A stretch of DNA of 64,000 bases from Pholis gunnellus (Eukaryota > Chordata > Actinopteri > Perciformes > Pholidae), in contig OU342811.1 of assembly GCA_910591455.2 (NCBI GenBank), forward strand, positions 5,491,947 to 5,555,946, in the 5' to 3' direction. Shown here in pieces: positions 43,945-55,848 of this stretch. Below the pieces are notes generated by a model. It did no database searches. It saw only the letters and a list, made by a program, of their open reading frames with translations, and was not told the origin of the DNA. Each line of letters opens with the position of its first letter. Positions within the stretch are counted from its first letter, which is position 1. The position numbers were made by a program, and so were the translations under genes.

Positions 43945-44378
43945 TTTAGTGTTTAGTGAAAGGGCAAAAGTACTAATCAAAAATATACTTAAGGTACCAA
44001 AAAGTAATTATGCAAAATGTCCCATTTTACAATGTATGTCATAGTATTGACTTATAATGAATGATGCTTTGTCCGTCACTTTAATGTTGCAGCTGGCAAA
44101 GGTGAAGCTCATTTCAACTACTTTATGTACTGCTGGGCAGCTTGTGAATTTATCCCTGTAGATCAATTCTTATCTTTTCTAAATCTATAGTAATATTCTA
44201 TCTATCATATTTCATTAGTTGAATATATATTAATTTATGTTATCAAAAGAGTAAAAAGTACAATATTTGCCTCTGAGATGTAGTAGAGTAGAAGTATAAA
44301 GTAGCAGAAAGTATTTCCAAATTGTACTGTACTGTACTAGAATACATTTACTTAGTTACTTTCCAATTTCAGTCATTT
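43945..44378. repeat. ACTT-rich element copy
   Basis: It contains 'TTTAATGTTGCAGCTGGCAAAGGTGAAGC', 'TATGTACTGCTGGGCAG', 'GTAAAAAGTACAATATTTGCCTCTGAGATGTAG' and 'GTAGAAGTATAAAGTAGCAGAAAG', in the family order. Confidence 0.75.
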
Positions 44379-45029
44379 TGTTTGTTAGTACAGTTACCTC
44401 AGTTAAACATGCAATTTGTAATCCAATCACATAAGACCGTCAAAACACATGACGGGATGGAAAGTTGCTTTTAATTCCAAGTTGATTGGTCTTTTAATAT
44501 AATATCATAGGATTGAGTTATCCAGATAACTCTGTAAACCTGCATCTTGGTGCATGCCCATGATGTGATCCAATAGTTTTATTGTATAACCGATGTTTTA
44601 ACCTAACTGTGTGTGTGCGTGTGTGTGTACTTATTACTTCTCCTTTTCCCTGTTGATGAAATGAAGATTAATGTCTTTGTATGTCTTATTTATTGTTTAG
44701 CTTGGGCTCCTATACAATTTTTTGTAATTGCTAAATGAATACAGACCCATGTGTCCATTTCTTTACATGATACTCTTCAAACTGGATAATGTGAACATAT
44801 TTTGTCCACATTTTTACTGCCATCACACCAGAAAACACCAGCAACACGTATCTGAGATATTGAGAGTATTTGTGAGTATATATCTATGCTCAACAGACCC
44901 AGACGTTCCCGGTATTGCAGGAGAAACAAAGCCGTGTGTGAACCGACGTGATGTGCTGCAGATGCACATTCCTCCACATTGTGTTGACTTGACTTATCAT
45001 AACAGGGATTTGTTGGGCTGTCAGACCCC

Positions 45030-45031
<2 letters not shown>

Positions 45032-45086
<55 letters not shown>
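45032..45086. repeat. (CA)n microsatellite
   Basis: About 27 uninterrupted CA units. Frames over it (Thr-His or Val-Cys) are artefacts. Confidence 0.95.
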
Positions 45087-45087
<1 letters not shown>

Positions 45088-45814
45088 AGGTCCATCTGTC
45101 CTGCTCTGTTTGAAGGATGAGGTAATGGTGTTGCTCCACAGAAGCCTTACACCTTCTCTTCTCTGGTACAAGCTGCTGTACATGCTAGAAAACATTCTCC
45201 GCACATCAGTCTGTCACATTTATATTAGAGAATTGAATGAATTGAATGTGACCATCAGCAGGGCTTCTTTTCATTTCATCTCTGGTTGCAAACACAGAGC
45301 ACCTTTATTGCCCCGTACATATAATAGGGTATCAGTGAGTTTTGGGCTGCCCTCTCAGACAGCTCTACCTTTATCTGTTAACAGGCAGCTTCGTGGCTCC
45401 TGACATCACCCGCTGACCAAGCCAGGTTTGTCTCTCCCACCTCCTGCGGTGCCTCTTTAGCAGATAATTATCACAACAACAGTGGGAGCTAATTTGTGAG
45501 ATGCAGGTGAGAAGAGAGAGAGGGAGGAGGATGATGAGAAATAAATGAAGACACCAAAGAAAGGAAAGATTCAGGAGGATTTGAGATAATGCTTGGAATT
45601 CAAACTCCATTAAAGACAGAAGACATAAAACAGAATGAAATCAAACTGTGTGTGTCTGAAGATATCTGTGCAAAGATAAAAGGATGGAAGGATGCAGGGA
45701 TGACCGAAGGAACAGAGAGGGGAGGAAGGGAAGAAAGTTGAAGGATGAAGATACAAAAGCAACGAAAAGAAGAAACTCAGGCTACATCCCCACGAATACG
45801 TTTTCTGTTTTAAA

Positions 45815-45965
45815 ATGGCGTTTTGATATGAGTGTCTCATTTTAAGGTAACAAAAACAAAACTATTCTTAGTTTCAGGTGATTATACACCAAAGAAAACA
45901 TAGTTATTGATATTATATTCCATTTCTGCCATTAGAGCCCCCTTAATGCTACACTGGAACTTTAA
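45815..45965 (+). repeat. 3' part of the TTAA-ended element family
   Basis: 'CTCATTTTAAGGTAACAAAAACAAAACTATTCTTAGTTTCAGGTGATTATACACC' in pieces, plus 'ATATTCCATTTCTGCCATTAGAGC' and 'GGAACTTTAAA', match the right half of 37745-38117. Confidence 0.55.
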
Positions 45966-46245
45966 ATGACTAAAAAATGAAAAAACAAGTTCAAACGTAC
46001 ACTAAAAGACTAAAAAGACGCTAAATGACTAAAAAGCCAAATCAAATGACTAGTAAGAGACTAGAAAGAAAGGCTAAATGACCATAATAAATTACTAAAA
46101 AGAGACATTTAAAGACTAAAAAGAGATGCTAAATGATTAAAAAGACAAATTAAATAACTAATAACAGACATTAAAAGAGTAAATTGAGAGGCTTAATGAT
46201 TATAAAGACACTTTAAATGACTAAAAAGAGACATGATGTAATGAT
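45966..46245. repeat. Degenerate minisatellite, TAAATGACTAAAAAGAGA unit
   Basis: 'AAATGACTAAAAAGA' recurs about 12 times with substitutions and length changes of one to several bases. It directly follows the element fragment above. Confidence 0.7.
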
Positions 46246-46255
46246 GTTAAGATTG

Positions 46256-46440
46256 GGGCAACAGTAGCTCAGTCCACAGAGAACTGGAGGGTCACCGATT
46301 CCAGAAGTCCAGCACAAATTAAGTACGGAGTGTGGCCTGGTAGCTGGAGAAGTGCCAGTTCACCTCCTGGGCACTGCTGAGGTGCCCTTGAGCTAGGGCA
46401 ACTCCTAACCGCTCAGCAACCCATCATTCCAACATCCATC
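46256..46440 (+). mobile_element. tRNA-derived SINE, degenerate
   Basis: 'AACAGTAGCTCAGTCCACAGAG' resembles a tRNA A-box region, with a decayed B box ('GTCACCGATTCCAGAAGTCC'). The body is 'GAAGTGCCAGTTCACCTCCTGGGCACTGCTGAGGTGCCCTTGAGC' in order, a SINE type I recognise from teleosts. It is not a functional tRNA gene. Confidence 0.65.
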
Positions 46441-47701
46441 CACATGGATGCCTGTGTGTGTCAATCAAGGATAATAACAACAGAATGAAAAACAATGAAT
46501 GTCCCCAGGAACCAGGATTTGGTGCTCCAGCCCTGCCCCCCTCCCCGGTCAGATGTTTCTCAACCCGCGGCCTGCATGGAGGGGGGAGGAGCGGGTTGAC
46601 ATGTGGAGGAGGTGAGGGTGAAACCGATGATGTCATTGTAGCAACCCAAACACTGGCTCAGCTTTCAGTTGCGGGGACACATGCTGAGGCCTTCTGTTTT
46701 GGTTACCACATGGACAAATATCGGACACACACACACACTTGTTGGGGATTTCTCTCACCTGCAGGCAGCATCCATGTCAAGAAACACCACTCTTTGATTC
46801 CCACTATTATCCTTAAAAATGGCAACTCTTAAGGAACTAAGAAAAACAAAGTAGTACAGTCCGAAGCCCAACAACCACGTGTTTCTTTCAGTTTCTTAAA
46901 TTAGTTTTGAGAAGGTTTCATAGACCCAACTGTTAGTGAATCAAATATAATAAAAAATCTCCATTCAAACCACAATAGGTATGCCTATACAATGACATAA
47001 ACATGTTTTTTCCATGATAAAAAAAGCAAATAAAAGTATGACAATTATATTTAGCAGTGACATAATGAAAACGGTTGCGTTTGCCATAAGTCAAATATAC
47101 TGTCTGCCTACTGATAAAATCACCTCACTCTTTGTTACGCTGTAACTCGATGTCTTTACAACCGTCAGGATTTTAAACAAATTTCTTGTATTCAAATCAC
47201 ATGAGCAGAGCCTGATAAATAGGGAACACTAAGCTGTTTACTGCCTCAAAACTAAAAGCGTGGTTAGTATGAGTAAAATCATGGAAATAGCTTTTGAAGT
47301 TGGTTTACTGTAACACTGAATATTGAGAGGATAAAATTAGCTTTTCCTTCGCTTTCGGAGGCATTTGATGACTGAACATAAGACATGTTTGGAGGGTCTG
47401 AAGGGCAGAGAGAGGGAGGAAGGAGTTACCAGGTTCTACTGCAGAAGTGAGACAGATATAATTTACATGCTTATCACAGCTGCAGGTGTGTAGATGACCT
47501 GTCAAAGAGAGGAGGGTATGGTGTGTGTGAGTGTGTGTGTGTATGTGTGTGTGTGTATGTATGTGCATGTGCAAGAGAGTGAGAGAGAGACTGAGATGCA
47601 GGTGAACACAGAGACAGGGTTCAGAGAGCTGTGTGTTCACCTTATCTGGTGCCGTCATGTCTCTCTAGTTGCATAGCTGCACTCGGGTTACATACATGCA
47701 C

Positions 47702-47704
<3 letters not shown>

Positions 47705-47749
<45 letters not shown>
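47705..47749. repeat. (CA)n microsatellite
   Basis: About 22 CA units in the gene-free interval between ccdc9 and bbc3. Confidence 0.95.
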
Positions 47750-48461
47750 TTTGCAGGACAGAAGACAATGTTGCCGATGCACTTTGGAACCAAAACCCCG
47801 GCGGGTGACATCATCTCGGGCGGCATCACTCATTGGCATCAGCGGGTGTTTTGGGTGTTGATGTGACTGACCCTTTAGCCTGCACTTGTTCTCCTGTTGC
47901 GCGAATCTACATAGATAAAGACTATCAGAATCAGAACACCTAATTAAGATAATCATTCAAAGTCGACATAAACATGAACGTCCTTGTTTAATAAGGGAAG
48001 AGACACGGCCACAGAGAAGGGTCACGATGAAAACAAAAGAAATATCAACTAGAAAGGTCTCTTCCAGCTGTATCTGCAATAACAACTGCTGTAATGTTTG
48101 ATTGAATGGATACAAGCCACAGTTGGTTACCACCGTAAGTGCAGTTTTCAGCATTTATATAGGCTTCAAGTCAATTTTCTTCAACAATATGCGTGTAAAC
48201 GTGAGGTTAATGCCCCAATAAAAGGCAGGAAATAACCATGTCTCTGACTGCAGTGGCAGCAGCTGTGTGTAGTTCAGTCAGCTGTTGGCGGCTGCGATGC
48301 ACCCACCAGTGTGTGCACAGTAATTCTGTTAGCTGTTAGCCAAACACGCTACAAAACAATAAAAGTAAGCAGCCTGTTTCCCCCCCACTGTTGTCCCTGC
48401 CAAAGAGCAGCGGCTGAGCGGTTGGAGATGCACTGAGATGTGTTATCATTAGCGGCCCTAC

Positions 48462-48940
48462 CGGACCGAGGGCTGGTTAAGAGTAGTGAGTGAGGAGTCG
48501 GCAGGCCGTCAGTGGCAGTATAAAACAAACAATAAAAGGTGTTTTGATAAAAAGTGAGTCACTACAACCACGAGAGGTCCTTGAGCACGCAGCCATAACA
48601 GGCCACCCAGTATATTATGCAGTTTGCTGCAGCTGTATGCAAGATTAGCTGTGGACGGACACATAGATGCACGCACAGGTGTCCACACCTTCAGTTACAC
48701 ATGACCCTTCTCATTATTTCCTGGTGGAGATAATAATAACTAGTAGCAGAACAATGAATGTCAATGAAAGACACTTTGCTTAACACAGTCGCCTTCCAAA
48801 CACTTTTGTTTGATAATAAAACTGTCAAAAAGACTCTGATCCACCAGTCCAAGCTGCAGTCTGAATATAATGGCAAAGCTGGTTCGACTGGACATTGTCA
48901 TAGTAAGTTGTTATTTCCAAAAATGATGGAAATGGTGCTC
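48462..48940 (+). repeat. Local duplication, copy 1
   Basis: It shares with 49813-50218, in order: 'GAGTGAG', 'GGCAGTGGCAGTATAAAACAA', 'AATAAAAGG', 'GAGTCACT', 'CAACCACGAGAG', 'GCAGCCATAACAGGCC', 'CTCATTATTTCCTGGTGG', 'ATAATAATAACTAGTA', 'CAGAACAATGA' and 'GATGGAAATGGTGC'. Here about 160 bases separate the last two blocks. Confidence 0.8.
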
Positions 48941-49777
48941 TGCTGATGATACTGACCTGATGATCCTCCAGCATTTGAATTTATTTATTGACGTACATTA
49001 TATTATTCTAGCGAGGCAGAACTGTGGGTTTATTTTTCAAATCTCAGGTTTTGATTTGTGTGTATAGGTGCTGCAATCAATTCAAATGTTGTGTCTCTCG
49101 ACATGTGAAGGATGTGGTCATGATACACACAATACATGAAAAGTACCAGCGACTTATTTTCAAATGAAATTTCTGGATTGAAGCTTTTGACAAACTTTTG
49201 ACAGTTTATTATAATAAACGTAATCCAGAAAATAAATAACAATATAACAAAAGCACCATAACAGGATTTTTGATGGCAACCATCTTGAGTCCCATTAGCA
49301 TTCACTATAGTGTCTACAAGCTAACTGTTGACTACGTCGTGCAAAGTGCGTCTGTCTCAAAGCTGGCAGAGGAGGTTTGCCTGGGCATGTACCTGAGAGG
49401 GGAACCACCTCCCGTACACTCCCCCCCTCTCCTTCCCAAATAGAGTGGTGTGCATCAATCTGCTGCTGGAGGAAGTGTATGTGTATGTGTACGTGTGTGT
49501 GTGTGTGTGTGAGAGAGAGGGGGGTCTTGAGACAAGCTGCCATTTCCAGCCGATTAAACACCCACCGACCCCGCAGCTAAGCTGAGCCGCCCCTGTCTCA
49601 TGCCCTGCAGCTCAGGGGGCGTGCTCAAAAGACAATGATCTGAGGGTCAGGGGTCAAGACAGCGGGGGTGTCTGGAGTCATTTGGGATGCTAATCTTATG
49701 CAGGCTTTTCAGACCAGAGAGGGTGTAAAAGCTTGAACAATTAGGCTGCTGTTGTGACTGCAGGTTTCTCACTTTTG

Positions 49778-49809
<32 letters not shown>

Positions 49810-49812
49810 GTA

Positions 49813-50002
49813 TCGGCCAAGGGCCGATTAAGACTATGAGTGAGTGAGTGAGTGAGTGAGTTAGCAGGCAGGCAGTGGCAGTATAAAACAATAAAAGGTA
49901 GTTTGAGAACGTGTGAGTCACTGCAACCACGAGAGCTCCTTCAGCATGCAGCCATAACAGGCCCCCCAAAATACCGTACAGTTTGTAGCAGCAGTACGCC
50001 AG

Positions 50003-50100
<98 letters not shown>

Positions 50101-50218
50101 TACGCATGAACACCTTCCATTGCACACTCACTCATGCACACACGTGACCGATCTCATTATTTCCTGGTGGTGATAATAATAATAACTAGTACCAGAACAA
50201 TGATGGAAATGGTGCCTT
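49813..50218 (+). repeat. Local duplication, copy 2
   Basis: Direct-orientation partner of 48462-48940, about 1.35 kb away. Relative to copy 1 it has a long (AC)n at 50006-50094 where copy 1 has unique sequence, and it lacks the 160-base segment between 'CAGAACAATGA' and 'GATGGAAATGG'. It starts next to a GTGAGTGA run and TA repeats. Confidence 0.8.
50006..50094. repeat. (AC)n microsatellite, long
   Basis: About 44 uninterrupted AC units, the longest dinucleotide run in the window, inside duplication copy 2. Confidence 0.95.
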
Positions 50219-51344
50219 CCATATATATATATATATATTATATAATTATTATTTTAACTGACAGTGAGGAAGATCTTGGGTAGATAATGATGAGAATATA
50301 TATGAAACTAAATTGTAATAATTTCCTCTAAAAATAAATCTGGTATGAACTAAATTCAAACACTATTATTAAGCTTGTTTACAAGATATTTAGTCAATGC
50401 TCTAATTTGGAGTTAGGAAGTCTACTTTAAAAGGATTTCTATTGAAACTTCAAGTGCAGAGATACATTTTGCATTTCAAAGAAACTCCGCTAGTGTAGCC
50501 ACCACAGTTACCTCAGAGGGAAACTAATTAACGCACAAACCTTTTTGGTCTTTGCCTTAATGTGGAAGCAGACCTGCATTTTCAATCGATCTACTGTTGG
50601 ACATGGCGACATTCAGAGAAAACAAGCAAACTAAAAAAGTACAAGATTTACCAAGTATCAGAAATCACACATGACAACAATGAAAAATGTAACAAAAACG
50701 GTCTTATTTTGAAGGGCAGATTGAGGCTTCATTGGTGCCAAAGACAAAAAAACATGAGAAGCTTTTCTCATTAAAAGTGTGCATGTTTCTAATCAATAAA
50801 TAATGCAAGACAGTCTGCCAGATAACAACCCCACAGAGCCAGAACATCTGTGCAGCTGCAACAAATAATGTGTTCACTGGACCGGATTAAAATTCTATGT
50901 ATAGTATTTATACACTTCTTAAAATATTTATGTTCACTGTTATGATGTAGTCCGTGTCTGACTTGTACTTGTGTATTTACTCTCCAGTACTCTAGTTACA
51001 TCTCACCTCTATGTCGAAATGAAATTCTGCAATGAAAACCTAACAATCCTCATTCAAAATGCCGTTTTTGATTGCACCATTTGAATTACCCTTTCGAAGC
51101 AGCAACAACACACAGTTGTACTTTGTACCAAACACTGCTGTCTTAAGTTCTTTCCATGCCTTTTTCTATTTTCTCATACAGGCTTCTGTGAAGGATTGTT
51201 CCAGTACAGTACATCTACTCACTATTATTGAGCTCAAAAAAGATTTTTTTTTTTACAACAAAACAGCACCAAGAAAAGTAGATGTTACTGTAAATGCAAG
51301 GAATCTAAAATAATTGCAGTAAAATATAAAAATATATATATATA

Positions 51345-52055
51345 TATCCTTGAGAAAGCAGTCGCAAATCAGTTGTGTGACTTTCTACAAAACAATAGTT
51401 TATTTGAGGATTTTCAGTCAGGATTTAGAAAGCATCATAGCACAGAGGCAGCTCTGGTGAAAATAACGAATGACCTTCTAATTGCATCAGACAAAGGACT
51501 CGTCTCTGTTCTTGTCTTAGTGCTGCGTTCGACACCATTGATCATTACATCCTGTTACAGAGACTAGAACATTTGATTGGCATTAAAGGAACCGCACTAA
51601 GCTGGTTTAAATCCTATTTATCGGATCAATCACACTTTGTATATGTAAACGATGAAACCTTGATGAAGACCAACGTTAGTCATGGAGTTCCACAAGGTTC
51701 TGTGCTTGGACCAATCTTATTCACCTTATATATGCTTCCTTTAGGCAATATTATCAGAAAACATTCCATAAACTTTCATTGTTATGCAGATGATACGCAA
51801 TTATATCTATCGATCAAGCCAGATGAAACTAACCAGCTCGCTAAACTTGTGTTAAGGACATAAAACACCCACTGCTACTATCATTATTTTTAGCAGTTTT
51901 TTCTCCCCATTAAAGTTTTTTTTGGGGGAGTTTTTTCTGTACTGATGTGAGGGTCCTGAGACAGAGGATGTTGCATGTTGATTGTAAAGCCTTCTGAGGC
52001 AAATTTGTGATTTTGGGCTATACAAAATAAAAAAAATGTAATTGATTATATATAT
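51345..52055 (+). mobile_element. 5'-truncated, frameshifted non-LTR retrotransposon (CR1/L2/Rex1-like)
   Basis: The reverse transcriptase core is recognisable from 'FQSGFRKHHSTEAAL' (51410-51460) through 'IKGTALSWFKSYLSDQSHF', 'VSHGVPQGSVLGPILFTLY' and the catalytic YADD (51783-51794). One frameshift lies near 51515-51535, before the conserved Asp-containing FDTIDH block. The domain is cut short after 'DETNQLAKL' and runs directly into a 3' tail with 'TGTAAAGCCTTCTGAGGCAAATTTGTGATTTTGGGCTATA'-like sequence and an A-rich end near 52040. Upstream, the copy starts abruptly next to a TA run. It is a dead copy. Confidence 0.85.
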
Positions 52056-52394
52056 ATACTATTATAAGGGATGATGGATGGTTTTGGATACACTATATGT
52101 TAATGTCTGGGCGACATCACCTCATCCACATCACAAGCAATGTCATACCTGGTGTCATCCCTTTCTTTGTTCTTGTCCTCCTCTTCCTCTCTCCCTTCAT
52201 CTTCCTCTCACACTCACTGCCTCCATGTTTGCAGAGTTCTCACATAAAAGGTGAGCTTATGTTATCAGATCTTATTGTAGTGCTTAAGCTCTGAAATGTG
52301 TGTTTGTGTTCGTTGCTAATTTCAGGTATGTTTTGCATTTTGGACAGTACAGTTTTTTCCCAAAGATTGCAAGAAATTTCATTCTTGAACGTGT

Positions 52395-52760
52395 GTGACA
52401 ATTTTGAGGTACTTGTACATCACTCCACTACATTTCTTCCTAAACGTTGTTTACTTTGCAGATTTATTTTATTAAAACACAATATAGACCAACAAAATGA
52501 TGTTGTATCGTTACAGGTTCAGCTCCCCAGGAGTATATTAGTTAATGGAAATCAGCTCAACATTTATCAGATGAAACATTAAAGTGATGAACAAATGTAT
52601 CATCAATAATTATAATACAGTAATATAATGCACATGATTCTGAAATAAGACGGTACATTATAAGTCATTTTACTTTTGGTACTTTAATGCTGATTCTTAA
52701 GATTATGAATGCAGAACTCTTTACTTGTATTTACTTAGTAAATAAGATATCCTGCTAATA
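52395..52760. repeat. ACTT-rich element copy
   Basis: 'TTTTGAGGTACTTGTACAT', 'CACTCCACTACATTTCTTCC', 'TTTGCAGATTTATTTTATTAAAACA' and 'AATGCAGAACTCTTTACTTGTA' follow the family in reverse-type order. Confidence 0.6.
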
Positions 52761-54450
52761 ATGACCTAATTAATGAAATTATAACTCACAGAATATGATC
52801 ACCTCTTTCACACAAAACACACTAGTCACAAGAGGCGAATCAGCACGCTTCATTGTCACCAATTCGGTTGCAGTCCACGTAAAAAGTAGAGCATTTGGAT
52901 TCTAATCACAGTTAGTCAAGAGTAAATACTGAGTCTCTGTTTGCACAAGACTCGGGTCCACAGGTGTAGTTACACATCACTTGCTTTTTCTTGAAAGGAT
53001 TCAAATGCATTGAAATGTTACCTGTTCAACTTCAAGTTTTTCTATTAGTCTGTTATTTTATGAAAATGGTAATAATCCTTAAGAAAGTATAAACAATCCA
53101 CTGGACTGCAATTCCACACAATAGGGCATTTTGCAAACCTACACTGGGACTCTCGTGATGCCACATGAGGGTTGTTGACATGGTGGTGGACCATCAGAGG
53201 TTTATCTTTCTTTGCATGAATCGCATGCAAAACTATATCACAACTATCAGAAGTGATTATAGTAAGTAGTGGCTTTAACACTTGCAATGGCTGAGTTGTA
53301 ATAAAGAGTAACACCTCACACTAAAGGCTGACTCAGCTCCCCTCCACCCAGGATCACATTGTGTTAGTTCACAGCTGCTGCTGCAGATGCAGATGTGTCG
53401 AACTGCAAAGGAAATGAGGGGGAAGCCAGCTGAGGGGAGGAGCGTGTGTCTGTGTGAGTGTGTGTGTGGGGGGGTATGTTGTTGATTCCCGTGTGGAGGT
53501 GTCACGTGATGAGGAAAGGTCTTGTGTCCTGAGATGAGAGACACAAAGTTAAAGAGGGAGGAGGGGGAGGGGAAATACAGGATGTGAGGAGCATTAACTG
53601 CAAAATTGTATTTAATTGACAATAAAGTTTGCTGGACTTGACAGACAGAGACAGACATGGAAATAGACATGTAACTAGAAAGAGAGAGAGATAGAGCGAG
53701 AGGAAGAGGTGGAGAAAGTGAGACAGCAGCCTCTTGTCAGAGAGCATGTCAGCACTTGTTGAGGAGAAGGAGGAGGAGGAGGAGGAAGTCATCTCAACCA
53801 GACGACTCTGTTGATTCGGCCATCAAAATAAAAGGATGAAGGAAGAAGGAAAATTCTAATTAAAGACCAAATGTGTAGTTTCTGATCTTTATGTCTGGCT
53901 TTGGACTTTTTATGAGGTGGACATTTTTGTTTTATTTTTATAATGCAAGAGTACATACGGTTTTTTGTAAAAGTGATAATATGCACACTTTTACATTTCT
54001 GGCATACATCGAAAAATGGAAAATAAAATGGAAAATAATATGTACAATATATCTGTTTTTAAAATGAAAAGGTTTGTGTGGAATGTGCCAACTATTGACC
54101 TAGGAATGTGCAAAAGTTCCTTTGCATGATAAATTAAATCAAGACTAAATCATTTATTCAAAAGGGGTGTTTAAATCTCAGCTAATCTTCAGCATAAAAA
54201 CATTTAAACAACAAGAAACATAGCAAGAAACCATAATTATCCTGCTGGGTTCAATAAAGTTTCACTTTGGGTTTTACTCTGAAAATTCACACCGGACATG
54301 AGCTCATCTTCTTCTGTATTTACAAATAGTCTCAAAGCAGGAGAAAATCACTCAGAACGAACGGAGACGAGCACCGCGAACGAGGTGCTCTGTTATTCGG
54401 TACATAGTGTCGCTATTTATATGTTTTGATGGGTTAATACAACAGAAAAC
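52761..54450. other. Intergenic DNA upstream of bbc3, no gene recognised
   Basis: No exon candidates. Purine-rich runs occur at 53680-53790. This stretch and the next 200 bases should contain distal bbc3 regulatory sequence. Confidence 0.35.
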
Positions 54451-54650
54451 CAGGACAAATATAAACTAAAACCTTTATAAACCGGGAAACTCGACATGGA
54501 ATGACACATTTTCACCGGAGGGGACTTTTAACATCGTCTTGTGATCCTTCGCCGGTTGTTTTGGCACATTGGTATCCCTTCTGATGTGCACCTGTTCCGG
54601 CCGGTTTCTGACCCGCAGACAGCCTCACCACGGAGCGTCAGATAGACCAA
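54450..54650 (+). promoter_or_regulatory. bbc3: Candidate bbc3 first (non-coding) exon and promoter
   Basis: A GTAAGA donor at 54651 follows a GC-richer stretch (CCGGCCGGTTTCTGACCCGC) with no long frame. The coding exon at 55837 has a clear acceptor (TGTGTTTTAG), so an upstream exon is required. A TATTTATA word lies at about 54412. Transcript start not fixed. Confidence 0.4.
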
Positions 54651-55264
54651 GTAAGAAAAACTTAATTGTAAATTAATTTACGCTATTTTTACAGCTGCAG
54701 AAGTTGGTTTCGAACGTGATAGCTTTAAGTTGCATCATCTGTTCGACTGTCAGGGAAAAAGATCGACCCCATCGACCTCTTCGACTCGACCACTTCTCTT
54801 TCGTGTAGTTTATTTTACCTTTCAGACTAGTCCTGACATGTTAGATACAGAAATGTAACAACATTTGCGGGCAAACGTAAGATAAAGTTTAGGCTTGGCG
54901 ATACCCGTTATAACTGTTATTACGCTAACATGTTTCGCAGTATGTGCATAAGGGCCGGTGGAGGATTGTCAAAAAACAAAACTTATTTACTACATTAAAC
55001 ATGAATTAATTAATGATTTTACTGATTAAACTTCAAGCAGGGCCTTCGTTTGCCTAATGGTTATTTTATATTTATACTACTTTTCCCATTTATATTCGGA
55101 CGGGGGGGCGAAATTAATATTTACACAATTTATCTGCTAACGGGCGAGAGACACCCGCGTGGCTCGCCTCTCAGTGTTTGTGTGCGCGTGTGCGCTTCCT
55201 CGTGCTCGGACTGCACGGATCTGTTTACAAACAAGTCTCGTGCTCTCCTGAACGGGGAGCCGCA

Positions 55265-55279
55265 GCTGCCCCCTAGCGG
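55265..55279 (-). promoter_or_regulatory. CTCF-like motif in bbc3 intron 1
   Basis: The minus strand reads CCGCTAGGGGGCAGC, matching the 15-base CTCF core at 14 positions. It sits in a CpG-rich island-like stretch (55080-55300) inside intron 1. Intragenic CTCF-cohesin binding has been reported to restrain human PUMA. Confidence 0.45.
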
Positions 55280-55848
55280 CCGTTAGGGGAAAATCTAGGT
55301 CGGTGGGTCAAACTGGAAGTGGAGAAAGAAAAACAATGGTGCTAAAATTAGAACCGTGGATTTATTTATATTTATTCATATTTCTCTCACTGTGTCAAGT
55401 TAACCTACAGTTTGTTTTCTGGTGTTTTCATTTTTGAATGAATGTATTATTTATCATTAATGTATTATTATCATTTAATTTTTAATGAATATACTTTTTC
55501 AAAAATAGTTATTTTAGTTTTGTTTTGTTCTAAGTATTTATTTGTGGTTTGTACAAATCTGTCCTTACAATTTTTCTGGGCATTTTAAAATTATTTTCTT
55601 GATTTTATATATTTTTCAGATTAACATGTGTTTCAAACTTGTTTTGAGGCAGCAGAACACAGCGTCTATCGCTTACCTATGGGTGTGTAACTTGTTTCTA
55701 AATGTAGCACTTTAAGGAGTTTAGCATATTTGCTAAAGTTGAAGAATGGTACAAGAATGATTCTTGCAGTTTGCAGTTTAAAAGCAGCAAAGTGTCATTT
55801 ATTTACATAAGTGGCATGTCTGTGTGTGTGTTTTAGTCTACTACTGAG

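Noticed and set aside
44728..45204. Frames of 104-130 aa over the CA repeat
   Set aside because: End in microsatellite-coded His-Thr or Cys-Val runs. No exon signals.
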